This document shows, one piece after another, positions 1-7,576 of a DNA stretch of 64,000 bases. The DNA is from Paenibacillus sp. PAMC 26794. Its GTDB lineage: Bacteria > Bacillota > Bacilli > Paenibacillales > Paenibacillaceae. The translations under genes and the position numbers were made by a program. Every line of letters begins with the position of its first letter. Position 1 is the first letter of the stretch. The stretch covers positions 1-64,000 of the forward strand of contig NZ_ANHX01000052.1 in assembly GCF_000316035.1 (NCBI RefSeq), written 5' to 3'. Below the pieces are notes generated by a model that was given only the letters and a program-made list of their open reading frames with translations, searched no databases and was not told where the DNA came from.

Positions 1-1
1 C

Positions 2-1309
2 ATGTCCACAACACGATTAACTTCCTCTTTACTCCAACCAAATTTTCAATTCTTTCGAAATATGCGCATCCGATGTGGAAGAACGTTAAATCGGTTCATC
101 CGAACGATGCAGACGTTGTTTAGTCATCCAGAGGCATCCATTGCTGAAGCCAGTAAGAATGCAGCGGAAGCGAAAGCCATCTACCGTTTATTACAGAATC
201 CGCAGTTGACCGAGGAAAACGTGCTGGAATCGTATCGGACAGAGACGCTACGTCAGATGAAACAAACGGAAGAGTCCGTGTTTTTGTGCGTCCAGGATAC
301 CACTGAAATTAAATACGGTAATCGAGAAAAAACGCCAGGACTTGGCGCCTACAATCGCAAGCAAACCAAAGGCTTGCTTGCGCATTCCGCATTGGTGCTT
401 ACCCCGTCCGGCCTCCCGCTTGGCCTCTTACATCAAAAAATTTGGGCACGGGATCTGGCGCTCAAAGCGGAACGGAAGGTCAGCCGCCCTTACGAACAGA
501 AGGAAAGCTACAAGTGGACTGAGGCCGCAAAAGCCAGTGTGCTCGGCCTCCCAGCAGATATGAAGCTCATTCACATAGGGGACCGGGAAGCCGATTTCTT
601 TGAATTTTTATACCACTTGCATGTTGATGAACAGTCCTATGTCGTAAGATCCATGCAAAATCGGATCACCGAAGCAGAAGGACTTTTCATGCAGGACGAA
701 GTGCGTAAACAGCCTTCCTCCGGGCAGATTACCGTTTCCCTCCCGCGAGATACGCGAAGTAGTGAAGCCGCTCGGGATACGACGCTGGAGATTCGTTTTC
801 TGACGGATACGGTACATGTACCGGCACACCTGAAACAAAAAGGGGCTGCGTATTCGCCTCTTCCCTGCACCCTGATTCATGCGTTGGAAACCACACCGCT
901 GGAAGGCGAAACACCGATTGAATGGTTTCTGCTCACGAATCTTACCGTGGCTACGGTAGACGATGCTCGTGAAAAAGTGGCATGGTACGTCCAACGTTGG
1001 AAAATTGAGCGGTTCCATTACATTTTAAAAAGTGGTTGCGAGATCGAAAAATTACAGGAGCGTGACGGTGAACGATTGCGTAAACTCATCCTGTTCTATT
1101 CCATAATCGCTGTACAACTCCAACAGATGACCTATCTCGTTCGGCAAAAGCCTGACGCTCCATGTACTTCGTTCATGGGTGACGAGGAATGGAAGGTTCT
1201 TTACCGTGTGGCCAACAAAACGAAAACACTCCCGTCCAAACCACCTACCCTGCGAGAAAGTGTGATCGCACTCGCCAAACTCGGTGGCTTTTTTGGGACG
1301 CAAAAGTGA
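2..1309 (+). CDS. IS4-family (Tn5-like) transposase
   Basis: DDE transposase that would cut and paste its own insertion sequence. The catalytic residues are readable: Asp99 in CVQDTTEIKY, Asp194 in HIGDREADFF, and Glu336 inside a complete Y-x2-R-x3-E-x6-K signature (Tyr329, Arg332, Glu336, Lys343), which is diagnostic of the IS4 family. Residues about 25-90 resemble the N-terminal DNA-binding part of Tn5-type transposases. The length of 435 aa is slightly short for Tn5-like enzymes (about 470). The ATG lies at base 2, so the ribosome site and left inverted repeat are outside the window and the N-terminus may be incomplete. I could not identify a right inverted repeat in the next 150 bases. 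The frame is intact to the TGA, so the protein may be active. Confidence 0.9.
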   Translation: MSTTRLTSSLLQPNFQFFRNMRIRCGRTLNRFIRTMQTLFSHPEASIAEASKNAAEAKAIYRLLQNPQLTEENVLESYRTETLRQMKQTEESVFLCVQDTTEIKYGNREKTPGLGAYNRKQTKGLLAHSALVLTPSGLPLGLLHQKIWARDLALKAERKVSRPYEQKESYKWTEAAKASVLGLPADMKLIHIGDREADFFEFLYHLHVDEQSYVVRSMQNRITEAEGLFMQDEVRKQPSSGQITVSLPRDTRSSEAARDTTLEIRFLTDTVHVPAHLKQKGAAYSPLPCTLIHALETTPLEGETPIEWFLLTNLTVATVDDAREKVAWYVQRWKIERFHYILKSGCEIEKLQERDGERLRKLILFYSIIAVQLQQMTYLVRQKPDAPCTSFMGDEEWKVLYRVANKTKTLPSKPPTLRESVIALAKLGGFFGTQK

Positions 1310-1686
1310 TGGCGATCCAGGAGCGAAGGTTCTTTGGAGGGGCCTTCAGGCCTTCCGTACCATCTTGGATAACTATCTTTATTTACTGTAAATTATTCCC
1401 TTCGTTGTGGGTCAAGCTTAGATCTATACCTTGTTTCAGTTGATAGTCATAGTTCATGATGTATCTGTATTTTTGGGCATCCACTATTTTAATGGTTGTA
1501 CATTAAGTACACGGCTGAAACACAGGGGGGGAGATTATCCTAGAGGGAATGCGTGCTGTTCATTCACGCATTCCCCTCTAGACAGGTTCGTTGTGTTTTT
1601 CGGGGAAACATGATTCTTTTTGCAGCCCAATGTGCTGAAGTTAGATGCTGATCGAGAAGAATCGCCATATGCTCAGATGCCTCCAA
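1310..1686. other. Gene-free stretch between transposase and lipoprotein gene
   Basis: No credible gene is visible on either strand. The stretch should contain the right end of the insertion sequence, but the boundary could not be placed. Its one clear structure is the hairpin at 1540-1581, listed separately. Confidence 0.5.
1540..1581. repeat. Inverted repeat / probable hairpin
   Basis: The arms CTAGAGGGAATGCGTG (1540-1555) and CACGCATTCCCCTCTAG (1565-1581) are complementary apart from one bulged C, with a 9-base loop. No clean T-run follows on either strand, so a rho-independent terminator is possible but not proven. It could also belong to the end of the neighbouring insertion sequence. 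Confidence 0.6.
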
Positions 1687-2580
1687 CTAGTGAGTTCCGT
1701 ATGTCTGTTCCATGCGTTCTTCCTCATTGGTAGACAACAGAACATTAAGCAACCCCATGGCATTATTGGCATCGCTCCTCGCCGTCTTGTACATCTCAGC
1801 AAACGCCGCTTCATCCTGCTCCGGGTCCATCGCAGCAAGCTTGCCCCACGACGTGCGGGCTTTGTCGTATAACGTACTCAACGTAATGTCACGCGGATGT
1901 TGTGCAACAGGCGCCATGGATTCAAATTTCGCTGTGACCCTGAAGAAATCCATCGAATCCTGGAACTGTGTACTGCTATAATCCTTATTTTTCATCGCAT
2001 CTTCGGTAATCAGCAGACCTTCACGAGCGATAAACAGCGTTTTCACCATGGCACGTTCCAGATTGGTGGCTTCTTCCCAAGTTACATAAGATTCATCAGG
2101 TGCTTGTACCGTTGTGAAAAAAGGAAAGGCATCATCAATCAACCGCTGCGAATCGGAATGAATCGGCACCCCTGCATTCATGTCCACAACGGCATCACTA
2201 TAGTTGGCCACATTAATATTTTTGGAACCTTCTTCACTAACCCGACGTACTGGATGATCATTCAGAGGGATACGGATATAACCAAGTTTATCCGCATACT
2301 GCTGCTTCAACTCTTCCAGTGTGGAGTCCTTTCCAATCTTGCCATCGTCGGCTGTAGAAGATTCTTCTGTGGTTGAACCTGTCTGCTCACTCCCATTCGA
2401 ACCGGTTGCTGCGGTTTCTGTTACAGCAGCATTCGAGCTGCTTGTTTCTGATGAAGCAACTTCTGTACCGGAAGCAGAGTCCGGCGATGACGTCTCTTTC
2501 GCTCCACCACCACAAGCTGTCAGAATCGCTGCCAAACCAAGCATAACTGTGAACGTCTTTATCGTATAATTCCATTTCAT
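1687..2580 (-). CDS. Lipoprotein of unknown function
   Basis: A 297-aa exported lipoprotein. The signal peptide has a basic start (MKWNYTIK), a hydrophobic core and a lipobox LTAC ending at about Cys23, followed by GGG. Residues about 25-80 are a Ser/Thr/Glu-rich low-complexity linker that would hold the folded part away from the membrane. The remaining 200 residues form a helical-looking domain that I do not recognise. The ATG at 2580 is preceded by a purine-rich AAGGGGA, supporting this start. It stands alone on the minus strand, with no partner genes that suggest a role. Location on the outer face of the membrane is well supported; function is unknown. Confidence 0.8.
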   Translation of the reverse strand: MKWNYTIKTFTVMLGLAAILTACGGGAKETSSPDSASGTEVASSETSSSNAAVTETAATGSNGSEQTGSTTEESSTADDGKIGKDSTLEELKQQYADKLGYIRIPLNDHPVRRVSEEGSKNINVANYSDAVVDMNAGVPIHSDSQRLIDDAFPFFTTVQAPDESYVTWEEATNLERAMVKTLFIAREGLLITEDAMKNKDYSSTQFQDSMDFFRVTAKFESMAPVAQHPRDITLSTLYDKARTSWGKLAAMDPEQDEAAFAEMYKTARSDANNAMGLLNVLLSTNEEERMEQTYGTH

Positions 2581-2798
2581 CGTATAATCTTCCCCTTATC
2601 GTATGTATATTCCTGAGAACCATTAACCTCTGCTCCAAGACTTGAACACCTACTTACAAAAATATCCTTTCATATAACATGCTTGATTCACACAATTGGA
2701 CATGGTCTACATTCTATCATAAGTTAAAAATCGGTTGTATACGACGATATACCTGTGTCTAAAGCCTTTTACTACTCGCACATTAACTCTCAGACCAA

Positions 2799-2834
2799 CA
2801 CAAAAACACTGCCGCCCGTATGGACAACAGTGTT
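2799..2834 (-). terminator. Rho-independent terminator of the NERD gene
   Basis: On the minus strand AACACTG (2834-2828) pairs with CAGTGTT (2811-2805) and is followed directly by a T-rich run. It begins 13 bases past the NERD gene stop. Confidence 0.75.
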
Positions 2835-2846
2835 CATGAAGCGTAA

Positions 2847-3578
2847 TTATTTGATCCCTTTAGCCTTCTCCATATGCTCTGACCGAATCTGAGGATCGGT
2901 GGAATTGACCGAAGATAACAGAGCGTAGATCGCCTGTATATCCTTCTCTTGAAATACGGTTTCGGGAACCTCTGTCTCAAGTCGTTCTGTCTTGCGTTGA
3001 ATCGTTTCCACCAATTCATGATCGTAGATGATCAGTTCATCCGAATTCACATACCTCACAGCAGGATCAACACTGATGCGGCAACGGTTGGTGAAGGTCA
3101 CCATGGAGACAAGGCGTACTCTTTTGTAGTCTCCGAGGTGTGCATGGATGGCTTCCACATGTGCACGATGCTGCATGAGTGGATTGTACATTTTGACCCG
3201 GCTGCTACTGACCGACCAATTGGCCTCTCTTCTTCCGCCGCGAATCTCACCTGTGGTCAAATTTCGTGTTTCGATCACAAAGATTGCCCGAGGGCCGATC
3301 ACAACATGATCAATCTGCGAATAACCGGAACGTGACTTCGGATTGGTAACGAGCAGGTCGTTCAGCACTTTATATTGACTTGGGAGACCAATCAGCTGAT
3401 CTGCTGTACTAGGCTCCTCCGGCTGGCGTGTCCAATCCCCTTCCGCCTTTTTCTTGCGCTTACTACGGACCATACGCGGGGGAATGGTTGTCGTCGATGG
3501 TAACGCTGAAGCGGAGGCTGTAATCTGGTTCGCAAGCTCTGGTTGTGTCTTGAACAGAGACAGGATTTTCTTGAACAT
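2847..3578 (-). CDS. NERD-domain protein
   Basis: Contains a NERD (nuclease-related) domain at about residues 60-170, with the family core around IDHVVIGPRAIFVIETRN (residues about 89-106). NERD domains are related to PD-(D/E)xK nucleases and are usually thought to act on DNA, but activity is rarely shown. In many relatives the end of this core reads ExK; here it reads E-T-R, so the Lys is an Arg. A basic patch (RSKRKKK, about 38-44) precedes the domain. The start is ATG 3578: GGAG lies 7 bases upstream of it, whereas the TTG six bases further out sits right against that site. No membrane segment is visible. Monocistronic, with its own terminator. Confidence 0.78.
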   Translation of the reverse strand: MFKKILSLFKTQPELANQITASASALPSTTTIPPRMVRSKRKKKAEGDWTRQPEEPSTADQLIGLPSQYKVLNDLLVTNPKSRSGYSQIDHVVIGPRAIFVIETRNLTTGEIRGGRREANWSVSSSRVKMYNPLMQHRAHVEAIHAHLGDYKRVRLVSMVTFTNRCRISVDPAVRYVNSDELIIYDHELVETIQRKTERLETEVPETVFQEKDIQAIYALLSSVNSTDPQIRSEHMEKAKGIK

Positions 3579-3793
3579 GGGCAAGCTCCGTTCTATTATA
3601 GTGTGGGTTACGGGTGACCATTACAGGAGGAATAACATCCTTTGACACATTCATTATGTAAACTTCTATTACTTATGTCGGATAAAGCGGGGTAAAAATA
3701 AAGGGAAAATGATCAAAATCTCTCCATTATGCAAAGTACATATGAACATTTAACCAATTTCGTGACTTTAGACGCATAAACAAACCGCAAAAT

Positions 3794-3845
3794 TGAAAAA
3801 AACAGCGTAACCCTTTCCTGAATAGAAAAAGAATACGCTGCTGTT
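3794..3845 (-). terminator. Rho-independent terminator of the dehydrogenase gene
   Basis: On the minus strand CAGCGTA and TACGCTG form the stem around a 22-base loop, followed by a run of T residues. It sits just downstream of the stop at 3856. Confidence 0.7.
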
Positions 3846-3855
3846 CTCTTGGATG

Positions 3856-4749
3856 TTAAGCCTGAAGATAATAGGTGTAGAGCACCTGTGTACCCTTCTC
3901 TTCCAGACCATTATTCGCTATTTCCTGATACAGGGATTCGGCCAGAGCCAGCCCAGGCGTTTTCATGCCCATCGCTTTTGCAGACTCCAGTGCAATTCCC
4001 ATGTCTTTGATAAAATGTTTCACATAGAATCCAGGCTCATAATCGCCTGCGATCATGCGCGGACCGAGATTGCTGAGCGACCAGCTTCCGGCTGCACCGG
4101 TAGCTATGCTCTTCAGCACGGTCTCCGCGTCCAGACCAGACGTCTTGGCATAAGCGAGTGCTTCGCATACGCCCATCATGCCAGAGGCAATGGCAATCTG
4201 GTTGCACATTTTGGTATGCTGCCCGGCTCCTGCCTTGCCTTGCAGCACAATGTTGGTGCCCATCTGCTCAAACAGCGGACGCACGGCTCCAAAGGCCTCC
4301 GAACTACCACCAACCATAATGGACAGCTTCGCGTTCTGCGCTCCGATATCACCGCCCGATACAGGCGCGTCCAGTGCATGCAGTCCTTTGGCTTCCGCAG
4401 CTTCAAAGATCCGTGCAGCCAGTAGCGGACTGGAGGTCGTCATATCAATCAGGTACGAGCCTGGTTTCGCGTTCGTTACGAGACCATCTTCACCAAGATA
4501 TATCTCCTCTACATCCTTCGGATAACCCACCATCGTAATGATGACATCACACTCGGCTGCCAGCTTGCCTGGTGTATCATGCCATACGGCACCTTCCTTC
4601 ACCAGCGTCTCCGCCTTGGCAGCCGTACGCGTATAGACATGCAGCGGATAACCCGCCCGCTGGATATGTCCTGCCATGCTTTTGCCCATCACGCCTGTAC
4701 CGATAAAGCCCACTTTCGTCTCCCCAGGTGCAATCTTCGTATTGGTCAT
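3856..4749 (-). CDS. NAD(P)-dependent beta-hydroxyacid dehydrogenase (3-hydroxyisobutyrate dehydrogenase family)
   Basis: A 297-aa enzyme that would oxidise or reduce a beta-hydroxy acid such as 3-hydroxyisobutyrate, tartronate semialdehyde or a succinic-semialdehyde-like substrate. The N-terminal Rossmann fold shows the dinucleotide loop GFIGTGVMG (about 14-22). The substrate-binding signature DAPVSGG is at about 128-134. The catalytic Lys lies near 180 in GAGQHTKMCNQ, with the usual Asn close behind. The C-terminal helical dimerisation part is complete, and the length is normal for the family. The ATG follows a strong AAGGAGG at good spacing. No pathway partners are adjacent, so the exact substrate cannot be assigned. 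Confidence 0.9.
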   Translation of the reverse strand: MTNTKIAPGETKVGFIGTGVMGKSMAGHIQRAGYPLHVYTRTAAKAETLVKEGAVWHDTPGKLAAECDVIITMVGYPKDVEEIYLGEDGLVTNAKPGSYLIDMTTSSPLLAARIFEAAEAKGLHALDAPVSGGDIGAQNAKLSIMVGGSSEAFGAVRPLFEQMGTNIVLQGKAGAGQHTKMCNQIAIASGMMGVCEALAYAKTSGLDAETVLKSIATGAAGSWSLSNLGPRMIAGDYEPGFYVKHFIKDMGIALESAKAMGMKTPGLALAESLYQEIANNGLEEKGTQVLYTYYLQA

Positions 4750-4884
4750 CGTAAGTTTCCTCCTTATTTCTCTCTGATCTGATTCGATGAATGCTTGTCT
4801 CTTAGATAGGTATATCTGTATGTTAAAGCTTTCGCAATGAGACGTCTATCCTTTATCTCGAAAATTGAAGTGGTCAGACTTTTG

Positions 4885-4920
4885 GCATTGAACGTATTGA
4901 ACGCATTGAACGCATTGAAC
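4885..4920. repeat. Four tandem 9-bp repeats
   Basis: The unit GCATTGAAC occurs four times end to end at 4885, 4894, 4903 and 4912; the second copy has GT in place of GC at its start. It lies in the 337-base gap between the dehydrogenase gene and the NRPS operon terminator. Confidence 0.85.
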
Positions 4921-4975
4921 AGGTTTCAACGGCCTGAAACGTGGAAGCAGCATGATTGAACTGTCCCCTGAATAA

Positions 4976-5000
4976 CTAAAAACCGCCTGTATGGGCGGTC
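4976..5000 (-). terminator. Rho-independent terminator of the NRPS operon
   Basis: On the minus strand ACCGCC pairs with GGCGGT around a short loop and is followed by TTTTTAG. It lies about 90 bases past the last gene of the NRPS operon (stop at 5087). The hairpin would also fold on the plus strand. Confidence 0.75.
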
Positions 5001-5086
5001 TTTGTGTTTAACCGAGTAGATCTCTTAGCCATTGAACCATCTCAAATTTACACGAATTGTGTAGAGGATTAAGTTAATTGTATCTG

Positions 5087-5491
5087 CTAATCCCCAACCG
5101 CAATCGCTTCAATCTCGATGAATATCTCCTCCTGGATGAGCTTCCGAACCTCAACTGCAGAACTCGCGGGCGGATTCACCATATTAATATACTGGTCTCG
5201 AATCTCCCGTACAGTTGCCATCTGACCAATATCTGTTAAGAAAAAGGTTAATTTCACCACATCAGCAAAGCTGACCTCGGCCGCCTCCAATGCAAAATGG
5301 ATATTTTCGAAGACCTGCCTTGTTTGCGCAGCCAGATCCCCTGCGCCAACCAATTGGCCTTCTCTGTTCAAAGGAACCTGTCCAGATATATAGATGGTCC
5401 GAGCACTTCGCGATTCGACCACATGGGTATACCCGAAGGTCGGGGGCATGGTTTCCGGGTTTTTAAATTGGATTCGTTCATTGGCTGACAT
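5087..5491 (-). CDS. RidA-family protein (YjgF/UK114), Arg-less variant
   Basis: A 134-aa RidA-fold protein, last gene of the NRPS operon. RidA enzymes hydrolyse reactive enamines/imines made by PLP enzymes, using a conserved Arg (Arg105 in E. coli RidA). Here the matching stretch reads PPASSAVEV where E. coli has FPARSCVEV, so the Arg is a Ser. The C-terminal IEIEAIAV and the SGQVPLN segment are typical. This places it among the Rid subfamilies without the deaminase Arg, which suggests a biosynthetic or binding role rather than standard imine hydrolysis. ATG 5491 has AAGGAG eight to nine bases upstream and overlaps the end of the MFS gene by 14 bases, so translation is probably coupled. Confidence 0.85.
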   Translation of the reverse strand: MSANERIQFKNPETMPPTFGYTHVVESRSARTIYISGQVPLNREGQLVGAGDLAAQTRQVFENIHFALEAAEVSFADVVKLTFFLTDIGQMATVREIRDQYINMVNPPASSAVEVRKLIQEEIFIEIEAIAVGD

Positions 5492-6707
5492 TGGCTTCGC
5501 TCCTTTCGAATTCTCTTGCACGCAGACGTCTTTGTTGAAGCTCATACAAGCCGCATGCCACCACAAGAGGCACAAGCAGCATCCCCATCAATAGATAGCT
5601 GCGCGATATACCGACCGACTTGGTCAGCGGTTCTGTGATCATTGGGGAAAAAAACTGTCCCATGAAGGAAAAGAGCGCCATCGTACCGATCGCACGCCCT
5701 TTGAGCACAGTCGGGACCACGGAAAGCAACCAGGCATTCAAGTTGGGCAAAACTGTACCAAGTCCTAAGCCGATCATCACAAGCGCGATAATCATGACAT
5801 AGTACCCGGTCGCAAAAGACAACAGGACATAGGCTACAACAACAAGTGAGAGTGCAAGCATCGTGATCCGCTCAAACGATAGCCTTTTTCGGAGCCGATG
5901 ATATTGTGAGGACACGATCCCCCAACTCAACCCTACCATAGCCAGTAGTCCTCCTGCTTTCATGCTGTTTCCATCCGAAAATGACTGTACGTAGAACGGA
6001 AGATACACTGGTACCATGAAGTACACGACCATATTTATAAACGCAATAATACATACAAACGCTGTTTGGGCTTTCGGCATCGCCGCCTTCATCACCATTT
6101 GTGAAACTTCATCGGTTTGAGATCGGTTCGTTTTTGTCTCCGTAATGAGCCAGATCGCAGTAGGCAGGATCAGGAGCGAAATGGTGTAGATCAAGAATGG
6201 CAAGCGCCAGTTGAAGTCTGCAAGCACACCACTCAGAGAAACAAATATCACGTTACCAAAAGCCATAAATAGCGACTGTCGACCCATGGAGGTAGCAAGT
6301 TTGGACTCATGTGCGTAGTCGCCGATGAGCGCGGTCGCACTCGTTGTGAGCGCCGCCACTGATATTCCCAAAATAAAGCGGCTAATCAGAATCAAAGATA
6401 ATGATGTCAGGAAAAATCCTGAAATGCCCGAAATTCCGTACAAAAGTAACGCTGCAATTAATACCCTCTTTCGGCCCCAACGGTCGATTACGAATCCCGT
6501 TAGGGGACCGAAGATGCCCGCCGAAAGGGCGGGAATCGTCATGGATATCCGGACCAGAAAATCACCATTCGAAGTATCTCCGAAGTAGTTGGCCATCTGT
6601 GGTAGGCTTGGTGCGATTGCCGTTGTCCCGATGATCGTGATCATGCTGGCCAGCAGGAGGGTCAAATCACGTAGGGCAATCCGAAAACCCGTGATCTTTG
6701 TCTTCAT
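5478..6707 (-). CDS. MFS transporter, probable exporter of the NRPS product
   Basis: A 409-aa major facilitator protein with about 12 membrane segments. The loop between helices 2 and 3 carries motif A (GFVIDRWGRKR, about 71-81), typical of drug:proton antiporters of the DHA1 type. The ATG at 6707 overlaps the stop of the upstream hydrolase gene as ATGA, and its own end overlaps the RidA start by 14 bases. Its place inside the NRPS operon points to efflux of, or self-protection from, the peptide product; that is inference from context. No sign of damage. Confidence 0.88.
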   Translation of the reverse strand: MKTKITGFRIALRDLTLLLASMITIIGTTAIAPSLPQMANYFGDTSNGDFLVRISMTIPALSAGIFGPLTGFVIDRWGRKRVLIAALLLYGISGISGFFLTSLSLILISRFILGISVAALTTSATALIGDYAHESKLATSMGRQSLFMAFGNVIFVSLSGVLADFNWRLPFLIYTISLLILPTAIWLITETKTNRSQTDEVSQMVMKAAMPKAQTAFVCIIAFINMVVYFMVPVYLPFYVQSFSDGNSMKAGGLLAMVGLSWGIVSSQYHRLRKRLSFERITMLALSLVVVAYVLLSFATGYYVMIIALVMIGLGLGTVLPNLNAWLLSVVPTVLKGRAIGTMALFSFMGQFFSPMITEPLTKSVGISRSYLLMGMLLVPLVVACGLYELQQRRLRAREFERSEANVSQ

Positions 6708-7576
6708 CGGACGTTCGCAATAAAGCTCGTGATGAGCTCTGCAAGCTTCTCGGGCTCGTCGAACTGCACCGCATGCCCGGTCTCCAGCATTTCCATCTGG
6801 ATGACCGGTGACTTCACCCGCTCTTGCACAAGTTGTTTCACAGCCTCGTTATCCACTAAGCGCTCCTTGTTGCCAAAGACTACTAACATCGGTAGTTTTT
6901 CGATCTCGGATAACGCGAGATGTGACCAATCCGCTAGTTCGGACCAGACCTTATACGTGCTTTCCGTGACCTTCCACAGACGAAGCTCGTCATTCGAGAC
7001 AAATTCATGCCAATCCGCCCGATCCGTAAAATCAGTTGGCTGAAGCGGAACAGGCATGAACGCATGAGTCGGTTCCGGGTCCAAATCGAATGCCTTAACG
7101 ACTTCGAACATGGCATGCTTAGTCAGTCTCAGAACGTCGCCGTAACGCTCCTGAAATGCAAAGCCCGGAGCGATCATAAGGAAGGATGAGAGAATACCTT
7201 CCTTTTCCAGAACCGATGCAACGATTGCAGCCACCTGTGCACCAAAGCACCAGCCTGCCAAATGAATGCGGGTATAGGAACTCTCAAACGAACGAATAAA
7301 TGAAACCATATCCTCTATCTCCCGCTCTTTGGACGGGAGGTGACCTCGATTAACAGAGTTCAGGCCAGAACCACGGCGATCAACTGCAATGAATGAAATC
7401 TGCGATCTTGAGTTCACCCCTTCGCCTAGCGGTGCTTGCCACGCTGAATGGCTAATGCCACCGTGCAAAAGAATGATCACATCATCTCCTTTAGGTTGAC
7501 CCCAAAGTCGGTAATGAGTCTTATAGCCATCCGACTGTATGTGCGACTGAATTACCGTTTCTTGAAATTGAATCAT
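6704..7576 (-). CDS. Alpha/beta hydrolase with Cys nucleophile (candidate release or editing thioesterase)
   Basis: A 290-aa alpha/beta-hydrolase. The oxyanion region is LLHGG (about 36-40). The nucleophile elbow, normally G-x-S-x-G, reads GWCFG with Cys110. The acid strand is VFGNKERLVD, giving Glu238 (at the usual Asp position) or Asp242, and the base is His268 in ETGHAVQF. A Cys nucleophile is known in a minority of thioesterases, including NRPS releasing domains that make strained rings. Because NRPS2 has no thioesterase domain and this gene overlaps its stop (ATGA at 7573-7576, GAGGAG upstream), I infer that it releases, cyclises or proofreads the peptide. It could instead be a product-modifying esterase or be inactive. 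Confidence 0.82.
   Translation of the reverse strand: MIQFQETVIQSHIQSDGYKTHYRLWGQPKGDDVIILLHGGISHSAWQAPLGEGVNSRSQISFIAVDRRGSGLNSVNRGHLPSKEREIEDMVSFIRSFESSYTRIHLAGWCFGAQVAAIVASVLEKEGILSSFLMIAPGFAFQERYGDVLRLTKHAMFEVVKAFDLDPEPTHAFMPVPLQPTDFTDRADWHEFVSNDELRLWKVTESTYKVWSELADWSHLALSEIEKLPMLVVFGNKERLVDNEAVKQLVQERVKSPVIQMEMLETGHAVQFDEPEKLAELITSFIANVR

Noticed and set aside
608..1018. 136-codon minus-strand frame inside the transposase gene
   Set aside because: Antisense to the DDE transposase; no ribosome site.
3853..4425. 190-codon plus-strand frame opposite the dehydrogenase gene
   Set aside because: Shadow of the conserved dehydrogenase; rich in His, Cys and Arg with no domain.
4885..4920. Possible CRISPR-like repeats
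   Set aside because: The unit is 9 bases, tandem without spacers, and no cas genes are near.
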